A stretch of DNA of 64,000 bases from Treponema sp. GTDB lineage: Bacteria; Spirochaetota; Spirochaetia; Treponematales; Treponemataceae. Under the pieces are notes generated by a model. That model had not been told where the DNA came from. It worked only from the letters and a program-made list of their open reading frames with translations, and did no database searches. The position numbers were made by a program, and so were the translations under genes. Positions within the stretch are counted from its first letter, which is position 1. The number at the start of each line of letters is the position of its first letter. The stretch is taken from contig JAFXWC010000015.1 in the NCBI GenBank assembly GCA_017534445.1, positions 112,170 to 176,169 on the forward strand. The letters are read 5' to 3'. Below are positions 7,658 through 17,073 of this stretch, one piece after another.

Positions 7658-10381
7658 ATGCTTTTATACAATCTGATAATCTATCCCCTCTATACAATAA
7701 TAGAAATCATCTATGCTATTTCCAAAAAATTCTTCCACAACGAAGGACTGGCAGTTATCTGTGTTTCCATTGGAATTACAATCCTTTGTCTTCCGCTTTA
7801 TGCCGTTGCTGAACACTGGCAGGAAGTTGAGCGCGAAAAACAGGCAAAGATGAAAAGCGGCCTTGACCGCATAAAAAAGGCATTTTCTGGCGATGAGCGC
7901 TACATGATGACGTCCACTTTCTACCGCCAGCATCACTACAGCCCAATTATGGCTCTCCGCTCATCATTCGGTCTTTTAATTCAGGTTCCCTTTTTCCTTG
8001 CCGCTTACAGCTATCTTTCTCACCTTAGCGACCTGAACGGGGAAAGCTTCCTCTTCATCCGCAACATGGGTGCCCCGGACGCCTTGTTTTCAATAGGGGC
8101 ATTTTCCGTAAACATCTTGCCAATCGCAATGACGCTAATAAACTGCATCTCCGGCGCAATATATTCAAAGGGACACGGCCTTAGGGAAAAGCTTCAGATT
8201 TACATAATGGCGGCTGTCTTCCTCGTAGTCCTCTACGACTCCCCGGCAGGTCTTGTTCTTTACTGGACCTTCAACAACATATTCAGCTTGGTAAAAAACA
8301 TCTTCTACAAGCTCAAGAACCCCCTCAAGAAATTCTGGATTCTGTGCTGTGCAATCTGCGTAATACTCCTTGCCTATATATTGTTTGGACTAAAGATAAA
8401 ATTCTCCTACACCCTGGTGGCAATGCTTGCTTTCGCCTGCATATTCCTAGCCCCGGTATTTATCCGTTTTGCAAACAAGCTTATCGGAGGCCCCCTCAAA
8501 GTTCTTGCTGAATCAACAAAAACAAGGAACTCCCTCTACATCCTGTCATGCGTACTGCTTTTTGTACTTGCAGGCCTTTCAATTCCGGCAGCCTTGATTT
8601 CCTCTTCCCCAATTGAATTTTCAGGCCTCGGCGAACATCCCAATCCCCTCTTTTACATAAAGACAGTTTTTACCCAGTCAGCAGGATTCTTCCTCTTCTG
8701 GCCTTTGTGCGTCTACTTCCTCTTTAACAAAAAGATCCAGACTCTTCTTTCAGCATTTATGTGCTGGATAGCCGCAAGCGCCATTGTAAATTCATTCTTC
8801 TTTATGCTGAACTATGGTGATGTCTCTGCAACACTCACCTTCCTAAACGCGGTAAATTTCAGGACTATTTCCATGCCAAGCCTGCTTAACCTTTTTGTAC
8901 TGGCAGCCCTGCTTCTTGCAATAGTCTTTACAATTCCATTTAAAAAGGCAAAAATCCACTGCAGCTTGGTCTCTCTTCTAATCTTTGCCGTTACAGCTCT
9001 GGCTCTTATCAATACAGCAACAATTCAAAAGCAGTACAAGGAATTCCTCCAGATAAGCGGAACTGAATCTGCAAAAATAGAACCGATTTTTAAGCTCTCA
9101 AAAAACAAGCAGAACGTCATAGTCTTTATGCTTGACCGCTCGGAAAACCAGTATGCAGAAGAAATGTTCAGGGAAGACCCTTCTTTTAACGAATCATTCT
9201 CAGGCTTTACCCTTTACAAGAACACGCTTTCTTTTAACGGCCATACACTCATGGGAGCCCCCCTTGTTTACGGGGGATACGAATATGCCCCCTTGGAGAT
9301 GAACAAAAGAAAAGACGAACTTCTCTACAAAAAGAACAACGAGGCCCTGCTCCTTTTACCGCGCATTTTTACAGAACAGGCAGACTTTTCCGCAAGCATA
9401 ACAGACCCTTCTTGGGCAAACTACAATGCCTATGCAGACCTTACAATAACAGACCCCTACCCCAAAATTTCCGGTTACCAGACAATCGGCAAATATTCAA
9501 GTGCCTGGTACAAGTCCCACCGCGAATCTTCCGGCCTTGACAACACAGAAAAACTCTTAAAACGCAACATGCTCTTCTTTAGCTTTTTCCGCACAAGCCC
9601 CGCAATCATAAGGGAAATTATCTATCAGCAGGGAAAGTACTGGAACACGGATGACAACGTTACATCTTACACAAACATAATAGACAACTATGCGCCTCTC
9701 TCATTCCTTCCCCAGCTAACCCAGACGGAAGAAACAAACTCTGGCTCTTACATCTGCATTGTAAATGAACTTACCCACTCATCAACTTTCATGCAGGCAC
9801 CAGACTATGTCCCTTCAGAAAAGATTACAAACAAGGGCCAGAGCCGCTTTAAAAACGAAGAAGCCTACCACACAAACATGGCGGCATTCAAACAAATTGC
9901 AAAGTGGCTTGACTACCTAAAGCAGCAAGGCGTTTACGACAACACCCGCATCATAATTGCAGCTGACCACAGCCGTGCAAGCTACGAAGACTGCATGGAA
10001 AAAGACGATGCCCTGGACGAAAAAATTGCAGGAGACAGGTACACTGGCCGCGGACACTTCCACCCCCTGCTTATGGTAAAAGACTTTAACCAGACAGGCC
10101 CCCTAAAAACCGACGGAAGCTTCATGACAAACGGAGATGTGCCTTCCATTGCCCTGAATGGAATCGTAGAAGCCCCGGTAAATCCATTTACAAACAAAAA
10201 AATCCCGCTGGACACCACATCCATAAAAAAAGACGGCGTTATAATAAGCTGCAGTGACGTGCATCAGGCCTGGCTAATGCAGGGCGACTACACCTTCCCG
10301 GTCCGCAAAAACCAGTGGTGGCGTGTAAAAGACGACGTTCTTAAGGCATCCAGCTGGACAGAAGCTAATATTGAAAACTAA
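7658..10381 (+). CDS. YidC/Oxa1 domain fused to a sulfatase-fold phosphotransferase (paralogue 2)
   Basis: 907 residues, same architecture as the preceding gene and probably a tandem duplicate. The YidC part (1-220) keeps DRIKKAFSGDERYMM, SPIMALRSSFGLLIQVPFF and DSPAGLVLYWTFNN; the usual groove Arg is again Thr41. The extracytoplasmic catalytic part has metal Asp493 (FMLDR), candidate nucleophile Thr530 (GHTLMGAP), a His in NELTHSS, and Asp-His in AADHSRA. The metal sites are conserved while the surroundings differ from paralogue 1, which suggests a related reaction on a different acceptor or headgroup (inference). It follows paralogue 1 by 2 bp, so the two are certainly co-transcribed. Confidence 0.85.
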   Translation: MLLYNLIIYPLYTIIEIIYAISKKFFHNEGLAVICVSIGITILCLPLYAVAEHWQEVEREKQAKMKSGLDRIKKAFSGDERYMMTSTFYRQHHYSPIMALRSSFGLLIQVPFFLAAYSYLSHLSDLNGESFLFIRNMGAPDALFSIGAFSVNILPIAMTLINCISGAIYSKGHGLREKLQIYIMAAVFLVVLYDSPAGLVLYWTFNNIFSLVKNIFYKLKNPLKKFWILCCAICVILLAYILFGLKIKFSYTLVAMLAFACIFLAPVFIRFANKLIGGPLKVLAESTKTRNSLYILSCVLLFVLAGLSIPAALISSSPIEFSGLGEHPNPLFYIKTVFTQSAGFFLFWPLCVYFLFNKKIQTLLSAFMCWIAASAIVNSFFFMLNYGDVSATLTFLNAVNFRTISMPSLLNLFVLAALLLAIVFTIPFKKAKIHCSLVSLLIFAVTALALINTATIQKQYKEFLQISGTESAKIEPIFKLSKNKQNVIVFMLDRSENQYAEEMFREDPSFNESFSGFTLYKNTLSFNGHTLMGAPLVYGGYEYAPLEMNKRKDELLYKKNNEALLLLPRIFTEQADFSASITDPSWANYNAYADLTITDPYPKISGYQTIGKYSSAWYKSHRESSGLDNTEKLLKRNMLFFSFFRTSPAIIREIIYQQGKYWNTDDNVTSYTNIIDNYAPLSFLPQLTQTEETNSGSYICIVNELTHSSTFMQAPDYVPSEKITNKGQSRFKNEEAYHTNMAAFKQIAKWLDYLKQQGVYDNTRIIIAADHSRASYEDCMEKDDALDEKIAGDRYTGRGHFHPLLMVKDFNQTGPLKTDGSFMTNGDVPSIALNGIVEAPVNPFTNKKIPLDTTSIKKDGVIISCSDVHQAWLMQGDYTFPVRKNQWWRVKDDVLKASSWTEANIEN

Positions 10382-10442
10382 TTAAAATAGGAGTAGAATA
10401 TAAGGGCATCTTTATGCCTTAAATATACAGGAGAAAAAAACT

Positions 10443-12413
10443 ATGACCGAACAGGAATTTGAATATTTGTATGCAGTCCACAAAAGGAATGACACCTCAT
10501 CTTTTTCTGATGAACTCAAGCAGGCTTGCCAAAAGAACGGCTGGACTGACGGCAATAAAATCACAGATTCAGGCTACGAAGCACTTGCTCCATATAAAGT
10601 AGACAATGCAATCATTATGGCAGCAGGACGCTCCAGAAGATGCATGCCCCTTTCCAACTACCTCCCAAAGGGCCTGTTCGAAATAAGGGGCGACACAATG
10701 GTTGAGCGCCAGATTAAGCAGATGCACGATGCGGGAATCAAGCAAATCGTTATCGTCGTAGGCTACCTAAAAGAAAAATACTACGAAATGGCAAAAAAAT
10801 ATCCAGAGCTGATTGTAATCGACAACGAAGAATGGCAGGAAAAAAACAACATATCCTCTTTGTATGCCGCAAAGGACTACATAAAGAATTCCTACATTTG
10901 CTGCTCCGACAACTGGTTTGCCCACAACGTTTACCGCGACTACGTTTACGATTCATATTACGCAGCCAAATATTCTGATGAATTCATCAATGAAGACTGT
11001 GTAAAAGCTTTTGACAAAAACGGCTACATGCGCGAAGTAAAGCGCGGCGGTGAAAAAAGCTGGTACATCATAGGCGAATCATTCTGGCGCAAAGACTTTT
11101 CCGACACCTTCAAAGACCTTATGGTTAAGGAATATTACGACCCGGAAATGAAGTACATGCTTTGGGACCACTTCTATGCAAAGCACATCGATGTACTCAA
11201 CATGAAAATCCGCAAGACAACAGATGCCGAATGTAAGGAATTTGACACAACGGAAGAAATCATCGAATTCAACCCAAGCTTTAAGGAATTTGTAAACCAG
11301 TTCTTTCAGGAAGAAGAATTCGTAAACAGTACCCAGCGCATCTCCTACCTTTCAAACTACACAGACGTTAAGCAATACTCAGTAGTCTCAACAGAGCAGC
11401 TTACAGGCCGCATGCACGTAAACGAAAACCTCTTCGGCGCATCCCCAAAATGCCTTGAAGTCTTCCACAATGCCAAAATGGAAGATTTGTGCCTTTACGA
11501 CCTTACCCGCGAAGATGAACTTGCCCTTGAAGTCTCAAAAATGCTTGACCTTCCCACAGACAACATCTTTGTCCACTCAGGCTCCTCCGACGTTATCAAA
11601 ACAATAATGACTCTTGTACTCAACAAGGACGACACGGTACTCATTTCCGCACCCGCATGGAACTACTACAAGTCAGTAGTGGAACTCCACTTTGCAAAGG
11701 CTGCATACTACGAAATCAAGCCCGGCAAAGATTCATACGAATTTGACGTAAAAGGCCTCCTCTCAAAGGCCCGCGAGACAAACCCAAGAATCATCGTAAT
11801 TACGACGCCACACAACCCGACCGGCGCAGTCATGAGCCAGACCGACGTTGAAAAAATCGTAAAGCAAAACCCGTCTTCTCTAGTAATCATAGACGAAGCA
11901 TACCTTGGATTCTCTTCCGAAAAAATCGACGCAAAGCACCTCTTGAATTCCTATAACAACGTTGTCTTCTGCCGCACTTTCTCCAAACTCTACGGTCTTG
12001 CAGGAGTCCGCATTGGCTACGGTCTGTGCGCCCCAATGGCAAAACAGGTATTCAAACTGGATCTTAACCCCTTCCGCGTAAGCAACCTTGGTAGAAAGGC
12101 AGCGGTCGCCGCTTTGCAGGACAAGGCTTATTACGACAACCTTACAAAGACAACAGCCCAAATAAGAGACAACTTTATTGCCCAAATGAATACCCTTACA
12201 AACGTAAAGGCATTCAAATCTGCCGCAAACTTTGTCTTCATTCATTTTGACAATTCAATAGACACGCAAAAGCTAAAGGACTACCTTGCGCAGAACGGCA
12301 TACTGGTACGCCTGTGGACGGAAAACGGCCAGCTTGCAATGCGCGTAACTGTTGCACCAAAAGAATGGATGGACAAGGCATTCAATCTTATAAAAGAATT
12401 TTTAGGAAAATAG
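10443..12413 (+). CDS. Bifunctional nucleotidyltransferase / PLP aminotransferase-fold enzyme
   Basis: 656 residues. Residues 1-53 are a short winged-helix-like lead. Residues 54-290 are a LicC-like nucleotidyltransferase: MAAGRSRR (59-66), PKGL with Lys76, and CSDNW near 154-158. Residues 310-656 are a fold-type I PLP enzyme of the HisC/CobD group: TPHNPTGA near 457, IDEAYLGF near 483, and PLP Lys515 in FSKLYGLAGVRIGYG. Such fusions are expected to make and activate a small amine phosphate or phosphonate as a CDP derivative (CDP-choline, CDP-ethanolamine or CMP-aminoethylphosphonate type). No PEP mutase is nearby, so the phosphonate option is unsupported here. Context with a CDP-glycerol-type transferase and the YidC fusions points to headgroup supply. 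A good GGAG ribosome site precedes it. Confidence 0.82.
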   Translation: MTEQEFEYLYAVHKRNDTSSFSDELKQACQKNGWTDGNKITDSGYEALAPYKVDNAIIMAAGRSRRCMPLSNYLPKGLFEIRGDTMVERQIKQMHDAGIKQIVIVVGYLKEKYYEMAKKYPELIVIDNEEWQEKNNISSLYAAKDYIKNSYICCSDNWFAHNVYRDYVYDSYYAAKYSDEFINEDCVKAFDKNGYMREVKRGGEKSWYIIGESFWRKDFSDTFKDLMVKEYYDPEMKYMLWDHFYAKHIDVLNMKIRKTTDAECKEFDTTEEIIEFNPSFKEFVNQFFQEEEFVNSTQRISYLSNYTDVKQYSVVSTEQLTGRMHVNENLFGASPKCLEVFHNAKMEDLCLYDLTREDELALEVSKMLDLPTDNIFVHSGSSDVIKTIMTLVLNKDDTVLISAPAWNYYKSVVELHFAKAAYYEIKPGKDSYEFDVKGLLSKARETNPRIIVITTPHNPTGAVMSQTDVEKIVKQNPSSLVIIDEAYLGFSSEKIDAKHLLNSYNNVVFCRTFSKLYGLAGVRIGYGLCAPMAKQVFKLDLNPFRVSNLGRKAAVAALQDKAYYDNLTKTTAQIRDNFIAQMNTLTNVKAFKSAANFVFIHFDNSIDTQKLKDYLAQNGILVRLWTENGQLAMRVTVAPKEWMDKAFNLIKEFLGK

Positions 12414-12429
12414 AATAGGAAAATAAAAG

Positions 12430-13674
12430 ATGAACCTTATGCTCCTTTATATTGACCCGGGAACGGGAAGCATGCTCTTTTCTATCTTGATTGGAGCCGC
12501 AACCACTCTGTTCTTTCTTTCAAAGGCAGTCTGGATTAAACTCAAAGTATTGCTCTCCGGTAAGAAGAATGGTGTAATCCAGGATTCTTCATATAAGAAG
12601 TACGTAATTTATTGTGAAGACCGCCGCTATTGGAACGTCTTCCTTCCAATCCTCCAGGAATTCGAAAAGCGCGAGACAGAAATCACCTATTACGTCTCGT
12701 CCGCCGAAGACCCGGTTTTTAGCCAGAATTTCAAGTACGTAAAACCGGAAGTCATAGGAACTGGAAACTCTGCCTATGCAAAGCTCAACATGATGAGCGC
12801 AGGAATCCTCGTCTGTACAACACCGGGCGTAAACGTCTACCAGTGGAAGCGCAGCAAAAACGTAAAGCACTACTGCCACATCTTCCATTCAACCACCGAC
12901 TCTTCAATGTACAGGCTCTTTGGCCTAGACTTCTTTGACTCCGTCTTGCTAACCGGCGACTACTCTGGAGAAGACATACGCACCCTGGAAAAGCAGCGTG
13001 GCCTTCCCGCAAAGGAACTGGTAACCGTAGGCTGCACCTACCTGGACGTGCTTCAAAAAAAGATTGCGGAAATCCCAGCCGAAGAAAACCACCAGTACAC
13101 GGTTCTCGTCTCTCCGTCATGGGGAAAAAGCGCCCTCCTTTCGCTCTATGGTGAACGCCTCTTAGACCCCCTTATCCAAACAGGGTTCAACATCATAATC
13201 CGCCCGCACCCGCAGTCAAAAATTTCCGAATCAGAAATGCTCAACAAACTTACGGAACGCTACAAGGACAAGGCAAACGTCACTTGGGACTACGAACGCG
13301 ACAACATCTATTCGCTAAAAAAAGCCGACATCATGATTTCTGACTTCTCCGGCATCATATTCGACTACACCTTCCTCTGCGACAAGCCTGTTATCTATGC
13401 TGCAAGCAAAATGGACCTCTTGCCCTACGATGCCTATGACATTCATGGTGAAAACTACGAAGGTCTGTGGGAAATGCAGACCCTCAAAAACTGTGGAATC
13501 CTCTTGGAAGAAAAAGATTTTGGCCGCATAAAAGAAGTAATCCAAAATGCCTCCGACAGCCCGGAACTAAAAGAACGCCGTGCAAGCGCAAAAGCCCAGG
13601 CCTGGCAGCACATTGGAGAAGCAGGAAAACGCGCCGCCGACTTTATGATAGAAACAGTACAAAAACTAAGCTGA
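12430..13674 (+). CDS. CDP-glycerol glycerophosphotransferase family protein (TagB/TagF-like)
   Basis: 414 residues. The N-terminus (LYIDPGTGSMLFSILIGA) is a membrane anchor typical of a group of envelope glycosyltransferases. The body has the two-lobed TagB/TagF fold: IRPHPQSKIS near residue 258 and ADIMISDFSGIIFDYTF near 298-315, whose His and Asp/Ser residues bind the CDP-activated donor. Members transfer glycerol phosphate, ribitol phosphate or related units onto lipid-linked glycans on the cytoplasmic face. It starts 16 bp after the nucleotidyltransferase gene and closes this operon before a repeat block. Donor identity cannot be told from sequence; a CDP-linked product of the upstream enzyme is an attractive guess. 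Confidence 0.85.
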   Translation: MNLMLLYIDPGTGSMLFSILIGAATTLFFLSKAVWIKLKVLLSGKKNGVIQDSSYKKYVIYCEDRRYWNVFLPILQEFEKRETEITYYVSSAEDPVFSQNFKYVKPEVIGTGNSAYAKLNMMSAGILVCTTPGVNVYQWKRSKNVKHYCHIFHSTTDSSMYRLFGLDFFDSVLLTGDYSGEDIRTLEKQRGLPAKELVTVGCTYLDVLQKKIAEIPAEENHQYTVLVSPSWGKSALLSLYGERLLDPLIQTGFNIIIRPHPQSKISESEMLNKLTERYKDKANVTWDYERDNIYSLKKADIMISDFSGIIFDYTFLCDKPVIYAASKMDLLPYDAYDIHGENYEGLWEMQTLKNCGILLEEKDFGRIKEVIQNASDSPELKERRASAKAQAWQHIGEAGKRAADFMIETVQKLS

Positions 13675-13683
13675 TTCCTCATG

Positions 13684-13747
13684 TTCATTGAGCTTGTCAA
13701 AATGACCTTTTACGCTATATGTGGTGGTTTTGACAGGTTCAACCACC
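13684..13747. repeat. Intergenic repeat with hairpin
   Basis: Contains TTCATTGAGCTTGTCAAAAT followed by a hairpin with arms GGTGGTT (13723-13729) and AACCACC (13741-13747). It resembles dispersed short intergenic repeats rather than coding sequence. No clear promoter for the next gene was found between it and 13858. Confidence 0.45.
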
Positions 13748-13857
13748 GCATTTCTTACTTTTTAGGCAGCCCCACTCTCTTCTTAAGCTCTATATATACT
13801 AAAACCCCAATTTATGATAAAATTTCGTAATTTGATTTTTACAAGGATTTCAAACCA

Positions 13858-15591
13858 ATGAAACATAGACTGATTTGCTCTTTGCTTGCAATATATGCCG
13901 CCTCTCTTCCAATTTTTTCACAGGAAGCCCTAAAAAGCACGGAAGAAGAATACTATGACTTTTTAAGCCTCCAGGGACTTGCCGAACGCCCCACCTTGGG
14001 CTACCGCACACTAAGCGACAACGAATGGATTCTAACCGAAGACGCAAAAACAGCAGATGAAAACGTCTGGAAAAACAACAGCCTTGGCTCCAAATGGACA
14101 GTATACGAGCCAGCTCAAAAAATCGACAACTTCTTTACCCGCGGAATAGACCAAAGCATCAAAGTAAAAGCTTATGGTCCCGAATGGTACAACAGCTACA
14201 ACACCGCTGCCCCCTACGGCCAAAATGACGGAGCCCTTTGGCAAGGCAAAGGCTTCAACTCTTCCCTAACCGCCGGCGCTCGCCTCGAAGCCTACGGCCT
14301 AGAAGTAACCTTCAAACCCCAGCTAAGCTTTTCGCAGAACAGGGAGTTTGATTATATCAAACCAAATTATCCGACTGTTGACGAAAACAACAACCTTACA
14401 ATATATAACGAAAAAGCTGATACTTATGGATACTATGGAGTGCAATTTATTGACGCCCCACAAAGATTTGGAGACAAAGCTTTCTGGACTTATGACTGGG
14501 GTGACACAGAAATCAGATATTCATGGCATAGTGTAACTGCTGGAGTCGGAACACAAGCAATATGGCTAGGCCCTGCAAGACTCAATCCTATTATCCACTC
14601 AAACAATGCTCCAAGTTATCCTAAGTTAGATGTTGGTCTAAGAAAAACAGCAATTTACATGCCATATTTTGGCTGGTATCTTGGTGACTTTGAAGGTCGT
14701 GCATGGTGGGGAAAACTTACCGAGTCTGATTATTTTGATAATGACACCAACAACGACAGCAATTTGATTGCCGGAATGGCCGCCACTTACGCGTTCCCAG
14801 GAATCTTTGACGGCCTATCTATAGGATTCAACCGAATAATGCTCTCAAAGTGGAATGATATTTCATCTTATTCATTAACTAGAGTTTTTCTTCCAAAAAT
14901 GGATGGCGGCTACGATGCTGCAGATCAAAGATTTTCATTTACATTTGACTATATTCTTCCAAAAGCAGGTTTTGAGGTATATTTGGAATGGGCACGAAAT
15001 GATTTCTCTCCAGACATGGATTACATAATCCGCTATCCGTTCCACACACAAGCTTGGACATTTGGAGCAGAAAAAGCATTTAATTTTTCTCCCAAATACG
15101 GATTAAAAGTCTTATTGGAATTAACCTATCTTGAAAACTCTGCTGATTATGACAGACTTATAAATTGGTATACAACATTTTATAGCCATAGCGAAATTAC
15201 ACAGGGACATACAAACAGGGGTCAATGGCTTGGGGCTGGCATAGGAACAGGTGGAAACAGCCAATATTTGGGATTTGAGTTCTTCCATCCAAAAGGTTCT
15301 GTAACATTGTTTGCTCAACGGCGCAATCCCGATTTAGATTATACAATGTATATTGATGCCAAAAATGATGCTACAAATATTAGTAATGGTATATTCAATG
15401 CAGAAGGAAATATACGTTGTAATTTAGATTTTGGTATTTCTACAATTTATTATTTTACACAGAATATTATGCTATCAGGAGCGTTTGTTTTCGAAGATGA
15501 ACGAAATCCATTAAATAAAACAGAGTCTTTCGGAGAATCAGATCATCGATACAACTGTTCTTTTTCTTTGGGTACAAAATATAGTTTTTAA
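13858..15591 (+). CDS. Wzi-like capsule assembly outer-membrane protein
   Basis: 577 residues. Sec signal peptide at 1-21 ending near IFSQ. The body is rich in alternating aromatic strands and ends in ...GTKYSF, a C-terminal aromatic typical of outer-membrane barrels. The central motif WLGPARLNPIIHSNNAP followed by KLDVGLRK and FEGRAWWGKLTESDYFD matches the Wzi family, which attaches surface polysaccharide at the outer membrane. Base composition changes abruptly near 14340: codons before it resemble the GC-richer upstream operon, those after it are AT-rich like the following glycan genes. This marks a probable recombination point inside the gene. An AAGGAT ribosome site lies before the ATG. 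Confidence 0.75.
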   Translation: MKHRLICSLLAIYAASLPIFSQEALKSTEEEYYDFLSLQGLAERPTLGYRTLSDNEWILTEDAKTADENVWKNNSLGSKWTVYEPAQKIDNFFTRGIDQSIKVKAYGPEWYNSYNTAAPYGQNDGALWQGKGFNSSLTAGARLEAYGLEVTFKPQLSFSQNREFDYIKPNYPTVDENNNLTIYNEKADTYGYYGVQFIDAPQRFGDKAFWTYDWGDTEIRYSWHSVTAGVGTQAIWLGPARLNPIIHSNNAPSYPKLDVGLRKTAIYMPYFGWYLGDFEGRAWWGKLTESDYFDNDTNNDSNLIAGMAATYAFPGIFDGLSIGFNRIMLSKWNDISSYSLTRVFLPKMDGGYDAADQRFSFTFDYILPKAGFEVYLEWARNDFSPDMDYIIRYPFHTQAWTFGAEKAFNFSPKYGLKVLLELTYLENSADYDRLINWYTTFYSHSEITQGHTNRGQWLGAGIGTGGNSQYLGFEFFHPKGSVTLFAQRRNPDLDYTMYIDAKNDATNISNGIFNAEGNIRCNLDFGISTIYYFTQNIMLSGAFVFEDERNPLNKTESFGESDHRYNCSFSLGTKYSF

Positions 15592-15605
15592 GGTATAAAT
15601 AAAAT

Positions 15606-17073
15606 ATGGCAGAAAAATCCCTAAAAAAAAAATGCAATATTAAATGCTATAAAAACTATTATGGGAATAGTTTATCCTATCATAACATTTCCATATGCAT
15701 CAAGAATCTTATTACCCGATGGAATTGGTAAAGTAAATTTTGCAAATTCAATCGTTTCGTGTTTTGCAATTATTGCTTCTCTTGGAGTTGGAAATTATGC
15801 AACACGGGAAGCTGCAAAAATTCGTGATAATATTCCAGAGCTTAGAAAATTAATAAAAGAAATATTAATAATAAACATATCTTCAACCATAATTGCATAT
15901 ATCCTTTTTTTTTCATCAATATTTTTTATCCCAAAATTACAAAACTACCAAGTACTTCTGTTAATTAGTAGCCTTACAATCATATTCAACACAATAGGAA
16001 TTGGTTGGTTCTATACAGCAATTGAAGAATATGCTTACATCACATTTCGTTCAATTATTTTTCAAGTAATTAATATTATATTCTTATTTGTCTTTGTAAA
16101 AACAAAAAATGATATTTACTTATATGCATTTATGAATGTAATCGCATCCGTTGGTTCTAATATCTGTAATTTCATTCATTTAAAACATTTTGTTTCGTTA
16201 AAAGAAAAAACATCTATAGAAATAAAGAAACATCTAAAACCTATTGCTATATTATTTGGTATGTCCGTTGCTATAAAAGTCTATACAATACTTGATTCTT
16301 CTATGCTTGGTTTTCTAACAAATGATACACAGGTTGGCTACTACTCCGCCGCAACAAAAATTAATAAAATGGTTTTAATGGTTGTTACTGCTATAGGAGG
16401 GGTCCTTTTTCCTCGCTTATCCTATTATTCTAATAAAGAAGATAAAACTGAATTTTTAAATCTCTTAATTAAAGGTTTTTCAATTACTTTATGCCTTGCT
16501 ATTCCTTGCACACTAGGACTTCACTTTCTAAGCAAACCAATAACATTACTTTTCAGTGGTGAAAATTATTTAGATTCTATTCCTGTCATGGAAATCATGA
16601 ACCCTATAATCATAATAATTTCTATAAGCAACTTTATAGGTATACAATATTTTTTACCATTAAAAAAAGAAAAAATCACTCTTTATTCAGTCATAATTGG
16701 GGCAGTAACAAATTTTTCACTTAATCTAATATTGATTCCAAAATATCAAGCATTAGGAGCAGGAATAGCAACAGTTTGCGCAGAAAGTTGTGTTACACTT
16801 TTTCAGTTGTATAAAGCAAAAAATGAAATTGATTACAAAAAATTTTTACTCAATATTTTTGAATTTACATTTGCAAGTACTGTAATGTCATTTTATGTAG
16901 TATTTATAACAAAAAATGTGTCCGAAAACTTTCTTCAGATTTTATATTCTGTAACTGGTGGTGCCATTATTTATTATCTTATTTTGTTAATACTACGGAA
17001 TAAAATAGTTCTTGATACAACAAAATCACTTGCAAACAATCTTAAAAAAAATAGAGGAAAGAATAATGACTAA
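15606..17073 (+). CDS. Wzx-type polysaccharide flippase, out of frame at an A10 tract
   Basis: Multi-spanning MATE/MOP-superfamily transporter that flips lipid-linked oligosaccharide units across the inner membrane. The natural start is ATG 15606 (MAEKSLKK). Ten A residues (15623-15632) then shift the frame, and translation ends near 15731. With nine A residues the protein would read on into KNAILNAIKTIMGIVYPI, the expected flippase N-terminus; the long downstream frame first has an ATG at 15661 but no ribosome site there. From 15661 the frame is intact for 470 residues with about 12-14 membrane spans. Either the gene is phase-variable, is rescued by slippage, or carries a sequencing error. 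Its stop overlaps glf by 8 bases. Confidence 0.8.

Noticed and set aside
4962..10381. True arylsulfatases
   Set aside because: The formylglycine Cys/Ser-x-Pro-Ser-Arg motif is missing in all three fusions.
10443..12413. Phosphonate CMP-transferase (PntC) assignment
   Set aside because: The bifunctional plan is alike, but the aminotransferase half is HisC/CobD-like and no PEP mutase or phosphonopyruvate decarboxylase gene is in the window. Not excluded.
15661..15663. ATG 15661 as the flippase start
   Set aside because: It lies within the first membrane span and lacks a ribosome site; the conserved N-terminus upstream is present but in the shifted frame.
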